A stretch of DNA of 64,000 bases from Streptomyces katrae (GTDB taxonomy: Bacteria; Actinomycetota; Actinomycetes; Streptomycetales; Streptomycetaceae), in contig NZ_JNZY01000003.1 in NCBI RefSeq assembly GCF_000717655.1, positions 240,599-304,598 on the forward strand, read 5' to 3'. A model generated the notes under the pieces. That model searched no databases. It saw nothing but the letters and a program-made list of their open reading frames with translations, and was not told the DNA's origin. Positions within the stretch are counted from its first letter, which is position 1. Each line of letters starts with the position of its first letter. Below are positions 16,408 through 25,025 of the stretch, piece after piece. Both the position numbers and the translations under genes were made by a program.

Positions 16408-17844
16408 ATGGTGGCGGTACCGGAACAGCGGCTTGCGGAGCCGGACGGGGCAGTGGGCGGCGGGCGGATACCCGGGGTCGAGGGGTTCGCCCCGCGGGCC
16501 GTGGCGGGCTCGCCCAAGGAGGCGGGCAGGGCGCTGCGCACGCGGGTGCCGCGCTCGGCGCACGCGCACTTCGAGGCGCCGGCCGGGCGGCCGGACGCGG
16601 TGCAGGCGGTCGAGGACTCCAACGTCGGGCGGGTCGCCGAGCTGGCGCCGATCCGGGTGGGCCGGATGGCTGCGAACCCCTTCGCGTTCCTGCGCGGAGC
16701 GGCCGGCTTGATGGCGCACGACCTGTCGGGCGGCCCGGTGACCGGGGTCGGCGCGCAGATCTGTGGTGACGCCCATGCGGCGAATTTCGGCCTGTACGGG
16801 GATGCGCGCGGTCGGCTCGTCATCGACCTGAACGACTTCGACGAGACCGTGTTCGGCCCGTGGGAGTGGGACCTGAAGCGGCTGGCGACCTCGCTGGTCC
16901 TGGCCGGACGGGTGGCCGGCGCGGACGAGGACACCTGCCGGGCCGCGGCGCACGACACGGTGGGCGCGTACCGCCGCACCATGCGGCTGCTGGCCAAGCT
17001 GCCGGCGCTGGACGCCTGGAACGCCATCGCGGACGAGGAGCTCGTCTCCCACACCGATGCCCGGGACCTCCTGGGCACGCTGGAGCGGGTCTCGGAGAAG
17101 GCCCGTAACAACACCTCGGCGCGGTTCGCCGCCAAGTCCACCGAGGCCGGCCCCGACGGCGGGCGGCGCTTCGTGGACGCCCTGCCGGTGCTGCGCCGGG
17201 TCGGCGACGCGGAGGCGGCGGCCGTGGCCGCCTCGCTGGGCCCGTACCTGAAGACCCTGCAGGGAGACCGGCTGCCGCTGCTGGCCCGCTACGCGATCCA
17301 CGACGTGGCCTTCCGGGTGGTCGGCACCGGGAGCGTGGGCACCCGCTCGTACGTGGTGCTGCTGCTGGACCACCGGGGCGAGCCGCTGGTGCTCCAGGTC
17401 AAGGAGGCGCGGCCGTCCGTGCTGCTGCCGCACCTGGCCGCGCTGGGCTTCGAGTCCGCGGTCGAGGAGCACGAGGGCCGCCGGGTGGTGGCCGGGCAGA
17501 AGCGGATGCAGGTGGTCTCCGACATCCTGCTGGGCTGGACCACGGTGGAGGGGCGGCCGTACCAGGTGCGGCAGTTCCGCAACCGCAAGGGCAGCGTGGA
17601 CCCGGCGGCGCTGGCCGCCGACCAGATCGACGACTACGGGCGCATGACCGGCGCCCTGCTGGCCCGCGCGCACGCGCACAGCGCCGATCCGCGGCTGCTG
17701 GCCGGGTACTGCGGCAAGAACGACGAGCTGGACGAGGCGATGGCCACCTTCGCGGTGGCGTACGCCGACCGGAGCGAGGCCGACCATGCGCACCTGGTGG
17801 CGGCGGTGCGGTCCGGGCGGATCGCGGCGGAGGCCGGGGTCTGA
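16408..17844 (+). CDS. DUF2252 family protein
   Basis: 478 aa from ATG 16408; an upstream GTG at 16363 is possible. Typical DUF2252 features: FAFLRGAAG, GDAHAANFG and VIDLNDFDET near residues 95-150, GPWEWDLKRL, and a later VLQVKEARPS. The HxxN and DxxDF pattern resembles aminoglycoside-phosphotransferase/kinase-like folds, so a phosphotransferase activity is conceivable, but no substrate is established. Stands alone after the two-component pair, with a parS 43 bp past its stop. Confidence 0.85.
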   Translation: MVAVPEQRLAEPDGAVGGGRIPGVEGFAPRAVAGSPKEAGRALRTRVPRSAHAHFEAPAGRPDAVQAVEDSNVGRVAELAPIRVGRMAANPFAFLRGAAGLMAHDLSGGPVTGVGAQICGDAHAANFGLYGDARGRLVIDLNDFDETVFGPWEWDLKRLATSLVLAGRVAGADEDTCRAAAHDTVGAYRRTMRLLAKLPALDAWNAIADEELVSHTDARDLLGTLERVSEKARNNTSARFAAKSTEAGPDGGRRFVDALPVLRRVGDAEAAAVAASLGPYLKTLQGDRLPLLARYAIHDVAFRVVGTGSVGTRSYVVLLLDHRGEPLVLQVKEARPSVLLPHLAALGFESAVEEHEGRRVVAGQKRMQVVSDILLGWTTVEGRPYQVRQFRNRKGSVDPAALAADQIDDYGRMTGALLARAHAHSADPRLLAGYCGKNDELDEAMATFAVAYADRSEADHAHLVAAVRSGRIAAEAGV

Positions 17845-17877
17845 GCGGGTCATCGAGTCCCGTTGCGGGTCACGGTC

Positions 17878-17911
17878 CCGGGTCGATGTTTCACGTGAAA
17901 CATCGACCCGG
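17878..17911. other. parS centromere-like site inside a perfect 34-bp palindrome
   Basis: The 16-mer TGTTTCACGTGAAACA at 17887-17902 is the full ParB-binding parS consensus. The symmetry extends without mismatch to 34 bp (17878-17911). Streptomyces clusters parS sites around oriC for ParAB-driven segregation during sporulation. It lies between the DUF2252 and J-domain genes; there is no T tract, so terminator function is doubtful. Confidence 0.93.
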
Positions 17912-17935
17912 CCCGCCCGGCCTTAGGGTGGCCGG

Positions 17936-18742
17936 GTGAGCGAGCAGCAGACTGAAGACACCGGCGACGAGCGTCCCGAGGCGCGCCTGGAACGGGCCGT
18001 GCGGGCCGCCGAGCAGGCGCTGATCGAGTTCGAGATCGCCGTGGAGACCTTCCGGGTGGAGGTGGAGAACTTCTCCCGCCTGCACCACCAGAAGCTCGGC
18101 CCGATGTACTCGAGGCTGGACGAGCTGGATGCGCTGATCGCAGAGGCGAAGGCGGCCCGGAGCGGCGATGCCGAGGATCTGCGACGGGCCCGGGACGCCC
18201 GCTCGCTGGTGATGCCGATGCCGGGCGTGGACGAGCTGTTCCACGACTGGATGGGTCCAGAGGGCATCTCCGACGACGCGTCCGCGATGCTCACCGACCG
18301 CCCGGTGCGGCCCCCGGAGCGGGTCCGGCCGACGGAGGAGGTACGCCGGCTCTACCGCGAGCTGGTCCGCCAGGCGCACCCGGACCTCGCCCGGGACGAC
18401 GCCGAGCGGGAGCGGCGCGATGCGTTCATCGTGCGCGTCAATGCGGCGTACGCGCGGGGCGAGGAGCAGGTGCTGCGTGAGCTGGCCGAGGAGTGGGCGG
18501 CGGGTCCCGTGCCGGAGGCCGTGCGGCTGCTGAACGAGAGCGAGGAGCTCTACGCCCGGCTGGAGTGGCTGGCGCAGCGCAAGGAGATGTTGGCGGCGGT
18601 GGCGCGCGAGCTGGAGGACAGCGCGATCGGCTCGATGCTGCGGATGGCGCCGGAGGACCCGGACCGGCTGCTGGAGGAGATCGCGGAGCAACTGCTGGCG
18701 CAGGTTTCCGAGCGGGAGTCGGAGCTCGCGGAGTTTGGATAG
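17936..18742 (+). CDS. J-domain-containing protein
   Basis: 268 aa from GTG 17936. An N-terminal helical region rich in Glu/Arg (about 10-75, probably coiled coil) is followed by a J-like domain at about 135-175 with the HPD signature in RQAHPDLA, which stimulates Hsp70/DnaK ATPase in this family. Another Glu-rich helical segment forms the C-terminus. No zinc fingers or Gly/Phe region, so it is a type III J protein. Client unknown. The gene starts 24 bp past the parS palindrome. Confidence 0.82.
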   Translation: MSEQQTEDTGDERPEARLERAVRAAEQALIEFEIAVETFRVEVENFSRLHHQKLGPMYSRLDELDALIAEAKAARSGDAEDLRRARDARSLVMPMPGVDELFHDWMGPEGISDDASAMLTDRPVRPPERVRPTEEVRRLYRELVRQAHPDLARDDAERERRDAFIVRVNAAYARGEEQVLRELAEEWAAGPVPEAVRLLNESEELYARLEWLAQRKEMLAAVARELEDSAIGSMLRMAPEDPDRLLEEIAEQLLAQVSERESELAEFG

Positions 18743-18778
18743 GTTGGGAGTCAGACCTGCGATGAGAGAAGGCGACGT

Positions 18779-19123
18779 ATGAACTTCGGACCGCTTCCCT
18801 CGGTGGACGCCGCCGCGGTGCCCTCCGAAGGCTTTGTCCTCGACGTCCGTGAGGACGACGAATGGGCTGCCGGACACGTGGAAGGCGCCCTGCACATCCC
18901 GATGAGCGACTTCGTGGCCCGCTTCGGTGAGCTGACGGAGGCCGTCGAGGACGGCCGTCGCGTCCACGTGATGTGCCGGGTCGGCGGGCGCTCCGCACAG
19001 GTGACCCAGTACCTGGTGCGCCAGGGCATCGACGCTGTGAACATCGACGGCGGCATGCAGGCCTGGGACGGCGCCGGGCGCCCGATGGTGACCGACCACG
19101 GGAACCCGGCCTTCGTGCTTTAG
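18779..19123 (+). CDS. Single-domain rhodanese-like protein
   Basis: 114 aa, one rhodanese domain. VLDVREDDEWAAGHVEGA is the classic N-terminal signature, and the catalytic loop is MCRVGGRSA with Cys at about residue 65, so it can carry a persulfide. Such small proteins move sulfane sulfur or act in detoxification; the acceptor is unknown. Convergent with the acyl-CoA dehydrogenase gene, 18 bp apart. Confidence 0.92.
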   Translation: MNFGPLPSVDAAAVPSEGFVLDVREDDEWAAGHVEGALHIPMSDFVARFGELTEAVEDGRRVHVMCRVGGRSAQVTQYLVRQGIDAVNIDGGMQAWDGAGRPMVTDHGNPAFVL

Positions 19124-19141
19124 AACGCCGGGCGCCGGCCG

Positions 19142-20284
19142 TCAGGCGAGGGCGTGGGCGGCCAGCAGGTCGCCGAGCGCCTCCTCGTGCGCGGCGGCCG
19201 GGCCCAGCTGGAGCTCCAGCTGCTTGGCCCACGCGTGGTAGCGGTGCAGCGGGTAGTCGGTGTCGGCGCCGAAGCCGCCGTGCAGGTGCTGGGCCGTCTG
19301 CACGACCCGGCGTACCCCCTCCGAGGCCCAGATCTTGGCGACGGCGACGTCCCCGGCGCTCGGCAGCGGCCCGCCGGCTCCGCCCGTCGCCGCGTCGAGC
19401 CGCCAGGCGGCCTGCCAGAGGGTGACCTCCATGGCGCGCAGGTCGATGTAGCGGTCGGCGGCCTGGACGGCGACGGCCTGGAAGGTGGCCACCGGGAAGC
19501 CGAACTGCTCGCGCTTGCTGGTGTATTGGCTGGTCATGGCGAGGACGCCCTCGCCGAGCCCGAGCGCCAGGGCGCACGTTCCGGTGGCGAGGAGCTGGCG
19601 GAGCCGCTCCCAGGCGCCCGGGGTGTCGATGAGGTGCGTCGCAGGCACCCGTACGCCGTCCAAGGCGAGTTCGGCGAGCCGTTCCCCGCTGGTGGAGACC
19701 TGCCCGGCCAGGGTGAGGCCCTCGGCGGTGCGCGGGACGAACGCGAGGACGCCCTCGCCTTCGCCCGTGTGGGCCGGTACGGCGATCCAGTCGGCGCCGT
19801 ACGCCCAGGGGACGGCCGTCTGGACCCCGTCGAGGGTCCACTGCGTGCCCTCACGGCGGGCGGTGACGGCGAGTTCCGCGGGATCGTGGCCGCTGCGCCC
19901 GTGAGCGGCGGCGGTGAGGACGAGCGTGCCCCGACCGGCGCCGGGCAGCAGGGCGGCGGCCAGTTCGGGGCTGCCGTGGGCCTGGACGGCCATGGCGGTG
20001 GCGCAGTGCTCCAGCAGCGGAACCCGGGCCAGCACCTTCGCCGCCTCACGCAGCACCAGGCACAGGGCGATCGCGTCGAGGCCCGCCCCGCCGTGCTCCT
20101 CGGCGAGGACCAGGCTCAGCAGGTCGGACGCGGCGAGCTGGGCCCACAGCGGCCGGTCGAAGTCCTCGGCGACGGCCCCCGGGGTCAGCGCGGGGCTGGG
20201 CACGCCGTCCGGGGCGACGTCCGCGAAGACGGCCTTCGCCGCCTCGACGGCGGCCTGCTGCTCCTCGGTGAAGGTGAAGTCCAC
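19142..20284 (-). CDS. Acyl-CoA dehydrogenase family protein
   Basis: 380 aa from GTG 20284 with GGAGGA seven bases upstream. FAD-dependent acyl-CoA dehydrogenase fold: N-terminal helical domain beginning MDFTFTEEQQ, a beta domain in the middle and a C-terminal helical domain with SKREQFGFPVATFQAV and HLHGGFGADTDYPLHR. It would oxidise an acyl-CoA at C2-C3; the substrate is not evident. It follows paaE on the same strand after about 110 bp and may take part in the paa or a linked beta-oxidation pathway. Confidence 0.88.
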   Translation of the reverse strand: MDFTFTEEQQAAVEAAKAVFADVAPDGVPSPALTPGAVAEDFDRPLWAQLAASDLLSLVLAEEHGGAGLDAIALCLVLREAAKVLARVPLLEHCATAMAVQAHGSPELAAALLPGAGRGTLVLTAAAHGRSGHDPAELAVTARREGTQWTLDGVQTAVPWAYGADWIAVPAHTGEGEGVLAFVPRTAEGLTLAGQVSTSGERLAELALDGVRVPATHLIDTPGAWERLRQLLATGTCALALGLGEGVLAMTSQYTSKREQFGFPVATFQAVAVQAADRYIDLRAMEVTLWQAAWRLDAATGGAGGPLPSAGDVAVAKIWASEGVRRVVQTAQHLHGGFGADTDYPLHRYHAWAKQLELQLGPAAAHEEALGDLLAAHALA

Positions 20285-20393
20285 TGCCTGTCCTCCCGCG
20301 CGCACCGGATCCCGGTCAGGCCCGGTCCGGACCTGACGGTGCGTCAAGATAGAGCACGCAGTGGAAAATGCACAGTGAAGGAAACGGCCGGCC

Positions 20394-21521
20394 TCAGCGG
20401 TCGAAGTCGATCTCCACTTCCTCGGTCACCGCGTGCGACTGGCAGGCCAGCACGAACCCGGCCTCCGTCTCCTCCGCCTCCAGCGCGAAGTTCCGGTCCA
20501 TCCGGACCTCGCCCGTGACCAGGAACGCCCGGCACGTGCCGCAGACCCCGCCCTTGCAGGCGTACGGGGCGTCCGCGCGGTTGCGCAGCACGGCGTCGAG
20601 CAGGGACTCCCCGTCGCGGACCGGCCAGGTCCCGGAACGTCCGTCGAGGCGGGCCGTGACCCGTACGTGGGCCGGAACCGCGGCCGGGGCCGGCGGAGCC
20701 GTGTCCTCGACGTGGAAGATCTCCTCGTGGATCCGGGTCCGGAGGACGCCGAGCGTGCCCAGCGCCCGTTCCGCGCCCACGACCAGCCCGTACGGGCCGC
20801 ACAGGAACCAGCCCGTCACGTCCCCGACCGGGAGCAGCGCGGGCAGCAGGGCCTTCAGCCGCTCCTCGTCGAGGCGGCCGGACGGCAGCCCGGCCTCCTG
20901 CTCCTCCCGGGACAGGACCGTCACCAGCTGGAAGCGGTCCGGGAAGCGGTCCTTGAGGTCGGCGACCTCGTCCAGGAACATCGTCGACGCCGCCGTACGG
21001 TCGCTGCGGACCAGGCAGAACCGGGCGTCGGGCCGCGCCGCCAGCAGCGAGGCGGCGATCGACAGCACCGGGGTGATCCCGCTGCCGCCGACGATCGCCG
21101 CGTAGTGCCCGGCGGCCGGCGCGGCGGCCGGCTCCAGGACGAACCGCCCGGCCGGGACCATCACGTCCAGCACGTCGCCGGCGGCGATCTCCTTGTGCGC
21201 GAATGTGGAGAACTCGCCGCCCTCCACCAGCCGCACGCCCACCCGCAGCGATGCCGGGCCGAGACCCGCGGGGGCCGGGGCGGGCGAGCAGATCGAGTAC
21301 GTACGGCGGATCTCTTCGCCCTCGGGGGTGCTGCGGCGCAGCGTGAGGTGCTGGCCGGGGGCGTGCAGGTACTCGCCGCGCAGCTCCTCGGGGACGCGCA
21401 GGGTCAGCGCCACGGAGTCGTCGGTGAGCCGGTCGACCGCCGCCACCGTCAGCGGGTGGAAGGCGCCGTGGCGCGCGGGGCGCCCGGAGCCCGACGTGGG
21501 CGACGGCGTGGACGCGGCCAT
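20394..21521 (-). CDS. paaE: Phenylacetyl-CoA 1,2-epoxidase reductase subunit PaaE
   Basis: 375 aa. Ferredoxin-NADP reductase module with the FAD motif RRTYSICSP and the NAD(P)H motif GSGITPVLSI, then a C-terminal plant-type 2Fe-2S ferredoxin with CKGGVCGTC and a distal Cys in VLACQSH. It passes electrons from NADPH to the PaaA di-iron centre. Last gene of the paaABCDE operon, directly abutting paaD (its ATG begins one base after the paaD stop). Confidence 0.95.
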   Translation of the reverse strand: MAASTPSPTSGSGRPARHGAFHPLTVAAVDRLTDDSVALTLRVPEELRGEYLHAPGQHLTLRRSTPEGEEIRRTYSICSPAPAPAGLGPASLRVGVRLVEGGEFSTFAHKEIAAGDVLDVMVPAGRFVLEPAAAPAAGHYAAIVGGSGITPVLSIAASLLAARPDARFCLVRSDRTAASTMFLDEVADLKDRFPDRFQLVTVLSREEQEAGLPSGRLDEERLKALLPALLPVGDVTGWFLCGPYGLVVGAERALGTLGVLRTRIHEEIFHVEDTAPPAPAAVPAHVRVTARLDGRSGTWPVRDGESLLDAVLRNRADAPYACKGGVCGTCRAFLVTGEVRMDRNFALEAEETEAGFVLACQSHAVTEEVEIDFDR

Positions 21522-22067
21522 CTACAGCTCCTTGAAGTGGTCGAACGGTTCACGGCAGGCGGTGCAGCGGCGCAGCGCCTTGCATGCGGTGGAGGAGAAC
21601 CGGCTGAGCAGTTCGGTGTCGGTCGATCCGCAGTTCGGGCAGCGGACCGAGAGGGTGACCGGGACCGGCCCGCCGGCCGCGTGCGGCCGCGGCGGGGCGA
21701 TGCCGAACTCGGCGAGCTTGCGCCGGCCCTCGGCGCTGATGTCGTCGGTCGACCAGGCCGGGGCCAGGACGGTGCGCACCTGCACGTCCGGGATGCCGTG
21801 GCCGGTCAGGACCCGCTCGATGTCGGCGGACATGGCCTCGATGGCGGGGCAGCCGGTGTAGGTCGGGGTGAGGGTGACCTCGACGTGGCCGTCCTCGTGC
21901 ATCCGCACACCGCGCATCACGCCCAGCTCGGCGAGCGTGAGGACGGGCAGCTCGGGGTCGGGCACGGAGCCGGCGAGCTCGGCCAGCTCCGCCTCCAGGC
22001 GGGTCATGGCCTCGGTGGCCCCGGGCCCGCCCGTGGGGGCCGGGGCGCGGGGCGTGTCCGTCACCAT
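21522..22067 (-). CDS. paaD: Phenylacetate degradation protein PaaD
   Basis: 181 aa from ATG 22067, overlapping paaC by 7 bases (ATGGTGA). N-terminal MIP18/DUF59-type domain with PTYTGCPAIEAM, and a C-terminal zinc-ribbon-like part with CPNCGS ... CTACREPFDHF. PaaD is thought to help mature the iron centres of the PaaABCE oxygenase. Confidence 0.93.
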   Translation of the reverse strand: MVTDTPRAPAPTGGPGATEAMTRLEAELAELAGSVPDPELPVLTLAELGVMRGVRMHEDGHVEVTLTPTYTGCPAIEAMSADIERVLTGHGIPDVQVRTVLAPAWSTDDISAEGRRKLAEFGIAPPRPHAAGGPVPVTLSVRCPNCGSTDTELLSRFSSTACKALRRCTACREPFDHFKEL

Positions 22068-22801
22068 GACGCCCCCGGATGGCTGCGGTGCAGGTGCTGC
22101 ATCTCGGCGAGCAGCCTGCCGAAGGACTCGGTGTGCAGTCCCTGGCGGCCGGCCCCGGCGGCCCAGGCGCCGGTGCGCGGGCCTTCGGGGAGCGCGAGTC
22201 CGGCCCGCTCGAGTACGCCGCCCACGGCGGACAGCCAGCGCCCTTCCAGGGCGGCCCAGTCCACGCCGTCGATGCCGTCCACCGGCTGGAACATCTCGCC
22301 CGTGAACTTCCACAGCGCGTCCAGGGCGGCCTGCATGCGGGCGTTGCTCTCCTGCGTGCCGTCGCCGAGCCGCAGCGTCCACTGCTCGGCGTGATCGCGG
22401 TGGTACGCGGTCTCCTTGACGGCCTTGGCCGCCAGCGGGGCGAACGGGCCGTCGCCGACGGCCAGTTCCGCGTACAGCTCGTGCTGGTGGAAGGAGAAGA
22501 ACAGCTGGCGCGCGATGGTGTGGGCGAAGTCCCCGTTCGGCTGCTCGACCAGCTGGAGGTTGCGGAAGGACCGCTCCTCGCGCAGGAAGGCCAGCTCGTC
22601 CTCGTCGCCGGCCATGGACAGCAGGACGCGGGCCTGGCCGAGCAGGTCGAGCGCGATGTTCGCGAGGGCGACCTCCTCCTCCAGGACGGGGGCGTGACCC
22701 GCCCACTCGCCGAGGCGGTGGGAGAGGATCAGGGCGTCGTCCCCCAGCGCGAGGGCTGCGGACCGGACGAGATCGGGCTGAACGGCATCGGTGCTGGTCA
22801 C
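22061..22801 (-). CDS. paaC: Phenylacetyl-CoA epoxidase structural subunit PaaC
   Basis: 246 aa from GTG 22801 (4-base overlap with paaB). All-helical ferritin-like protein (LGHRLGEWAGHAP-type start, ALDLLGQAR, KAVKETAYHRDHAEQW). PaaC lacks a functional di-iron site and forms the scaffold of the (AC)2 core with PaaA. Confidence 0.94.
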   Translation of the reverse strand: MTSTDAVQPDLVRSAALALGDDALILSHRLGEWAGHAPVLEEEVALANIALDLLGQARVLLSMAGDEDELAFLREERSFRNLQLVEQPNGDFAHTIARQLFFSFHQHELYAELAVGDGPFAPLAAKAVKETAYHRDHAEQWTLRLGDGTQESNARMQAALDALWKFTGEMFQPVDGIDGVDWAALEGRWLSAVGGVLERAGLALPEGPRTGAWAAGAGRQGLHTESFGRLLAEMQHLHRSHPGASW

Positions 22802-23082
22802 AGGTGGTGCACCCCCTCGGGGATCTCGTAGAAGGTCGGGTGCCGGTACGGCTTGTCGGCCGACGGGGCGAAGAACGGGTCCCGCTCGTCCGGCGAGGAC
22901 GCGGTGATCTCGGTGGAGGGCACCACCCAGATCGAGATGCCCTCGCCGCGCCGCGTGTAGAGGTCGCGGGCATTGCGCAGGGCCATCTCCGCGTCGGGCG
23001 CGTGCAGGCTGCCCGCGTGCGTGTGCGAGAGGCCGCGGCGCGAGCGCACGAACACCTCCCACAGTGGCCAGTTCTGCGTCAT
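22798..23082 (-). CDS. paaB: Phenylacetyl-CoA epoxidase subunit PaaB
   Basis: 94 aa. Conserved small subunit ([30 protein letters not shown]) that bridges the PaaAC heterodimers. Start overlaps the paaA stop and its stop overlaps the paaC start, showing tight coupling. Confidence 0.95.
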   Translation of the reverse strand: MTQNWPLWEVFVRSRRGLSHTHAGSLHAPDAEMALRNARDLYTRRGEGISIWVVPSTEITASSPDERDPFFAPSADKPYRHPTFYEIPEGVHHL

Positions 23083-24107
23083 ACCCCTGCCTCCTCGTTC
23101 GTTGCCGTGCTCTGTACTGCGGTGTGCTCGGTCCGGGCGGTGTGCTTCCCGGCGTACGCCGCGGCCGCCTCGCGGACCCAGGCGCCTTCCTCGTGGGCCC
23201 GGCGCCGCTGGCCGATCCGCTGCTCGTTGCACGGGCCGTTGCCCTTGAGCACGTCCCAGAACTCGGCCCAGTCGATCGCACCGAAGTCGTGGTGCCCGCG
23301 TTCCTCGTTCCACTTCAGGTCCGGGTCGGGCAGGGTCAGGCCCAGCGCCTCGGCCTGCGGAACGGCGATGTCCACGAAGCGCTGGCGCAGCTCGTCGTTG
23401 GAGTGCCGCTTGATCCGCCATGCCATGGACTGCGCGGAGTGCGCCGACTCGTCGTCCGGCGGGCCGAACATCATCAGCGAGGGCCACCACCACCGGTCCA
23501 CGGCGTCCTGCGCCATGGCGTGCTGCGCCTCCGTGCCCTTGGAGAGGGCCATGAGGAGCTCGAAGCCCTGGCGCTGGTGGAAGGACTCCTCCTTGCAGAT
23601 CCGGACCATCGCGCGGGCGTACGGCCCGTACGAGCAGCGGCAGATCGGCACCTGGTTGGTGATCGCCGCGCCGTCCACGAGCCAGCCGATCGCGCCGACA
23701 TCGGCCCAGGTCAGGGTGGGGTAGTTGAAGATCGAGGAGTACTTCTGCTTGCCGGAGTGCAGCTTGTCGAGCAGCTCGTCGCGACTGGTGCCGAGGGTCT
23801 CGGCGGCGCTGTACAGGTAGAGGCCGTGCCCGGCCTCGTCCTGGACCTTGGCCATCAGGATCGCCTTGCGGCGCAGCGAGGGCGCGCGGGTGATCCAGTT
23901 GGCCTCGGGCTGCATGCCGATGATCTCGGAGTGGGCGTGCTGGGCCATCTGGCGGACGAGCGAGGCGCGGTACGCCTCGGGCATCCAGTCGCGCGGCTCG
24001 ACGCGCTCGTCGGCCGCCACGGCGGCGTCGAAGGCCGCCGCGAGCTGTGCCCCGAGGTCAGCCCCGAGGCCTGAGTCCTGCCCCGTTTCCGGGGTCACTG
24101 CCACCAT
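23079..24107 (-). CDS. paaA: Phenylacetyl-CoA 1,2-epoxidase catalytic subunit PaaA
   Basis: 342 aa. Ferritin-like di-iron oxygenase: metal ligands are in [10 protein letters not shown] and [10 protein letters not shown]. It converts phenylacetyl-CoA to the ring 1,2-epoxide. First gene of the operon. A PaaR-type palindrome lies 38-51 bp in front of its ATG, which suggests repression that is relieved by phenylacetyl-CoA. Confidence 0.96.
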   Translation of the reverse strand: MVAVTPETGQDSGLGADLGAQLAAAFDAAVAADERVEPRDWMPEAYRASLVRQMAQHAHSEIIGMQPEANWITRAPSLRRKAILMAKVQDEAGHGLYLYSAAETLGTSRDELLDKLHSGKQKYSSIFNYPTLTWADVGAIGWLVDGAAITNQVPICRCSYGPYARAMVRICKEESFHQRQGFELLMALSKGTEAQHAMAQDAVDRWWWPSLMMFGPPDDESAHSAQSMAWRIKRHSNDELRQRFVDIAVPQAEALGLTLPDPDLKWNEERGHHDFGAIDWAEFWDVLKGNGPCNEQRIGQRRRAHEEGAWVREAAAAYAGKHTARTEHTAVQSTATNEEAGV

Positions 24108-24144
24108 CCCGGCCCCCTGCCAGAGATTGTTGACCGCCCGACCG

Positions 24145-24158
24145 ACCGATCGTTCGGT
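24145..24158. promoter_or_regulatory. PaaR-type TetR operator upstream of paaA
   Basis: ACCGATCGTTCGGT matches ACCGNNCGNNCGGT, the core of the operator reported for TetR-type PaaR of Corynebacterium glutamicum. It is in the 135-bp gap between paaA and the divergent DUF5819 gene. Similar copies occur at 29026 and 33743. Confidence 0.78.
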
Positions 24159-24242
24159 TCGTACTCTTCAATGGTGGGTCGGCGGCCCGTAGGGTGTCAA
24201 CCTCTGAGGTCAACCCTGTGGACGCCGGACGATCGGGGCGGG

Positions 24243-25025
24243 ATGGATTCGAACGAGCGCGAGCCCGCGGAAGAGGCCGTTCCGCCGGTCGTTCCGCTGG
24301 TCGTTCCGCCGGTCGACCGCCCGGCTGTTCCGTCGGCGCGCCCGCCCGTGGATCCGCCGGTCGAACCGGCGGCCGAACCGCGTCCGCCGGGCCCGGTGGC
24401 GCCGCGGGCGCCCGGGATCGCCGGTCTGTCCGCCCCGTACCGGGTCGTCGCGGCCCTGGCGCTGGCGGCCGTGGGCCTCGCCGCCTGCGGGCACCTGGCG
24501 CTCGTCTTCCTGCACGTCGCCCCGTCCAACACGGTGAGCAAGCAGCACGCGCAGACCGTCGACGACTGGATCTACCCCGAGTTCGAGCAGAACTGGAAGC
24601 TCTTCGCCCCCAACCCGCTCCAGCAGAACATCGCGGTGGAGGTACGGGCCGAGGTCCGCCCCGACCTCGGCGGCGAGCTGGTCTCCGTCGGCTGGCGCGA
24701 CCTGTCGGCCGAGGACGGCGCGGCCATCCGGCACAGCCTGCTGCCGAGCCACACCCGGCAGAACGAGCTGCGTCGGGCCTGGGACTTCTTCACCGGCTCG
24801 CACGACGAGGACAACAAGCCGATCGGCGAGCGCGGGGAGCTGTCCGAGCAGTACCTGCGCCGGATCGCACTGAGCCGGCTCGCGGACGACGGGACCGGCC
24901 TGCGGGGCGAGATCGTACGGATCCAGCTGCGCTCGGCGACGCGGGCGGTGGCGGCGCCGCCGTGGAGCGACGAGAAGACCGACACCGAGACCTACTACCG
25001 GGAGCTGCCGTGGTGGACGGTGTGA
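24243..25025 (+). CDS. DUF5819 family protein (SdpA-like partner)
   Basis: 260 aa from ATG 24243. A Pro/Val/Glu-rich cytoplasmic N-terminus (about 1-70), one membrane helix at about 80-102, then an extracytoplasmic domain with the family hallmark NWKLFAPNP. DUF5819 genes are usually paired with HTTM genes, as here; the pair recalls SdpA/SdpB, which mature the Bacillus toxin SdpC. No function is established in Streptomyces. Its stop overlaps the HTTM start (GTGA). Confidence 0.82.
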   Translation: MDSNEREPAEEAVPPVVPLVVPPVDRPAVPSARPPVDPPVEPAAEPRPPGPVAPRAPGIAGLSAPYRVVAALALAAVGLAACGHLALVFLHVAPSNTVSKQHAQTVDDWIYPEFEQNWKLFAPNPLQQNIAVEVRAEVRPDLGGELVSVGWRDLSAEDGAAIRHSLLPSHTRQNELRRAWDFFTGSHDEDNKPIGERGELSEQYLRRIALSRLADDGTGLRGEIVRIQLRSATRAVAAPPWSDEKTDTETYYRELPWWTV

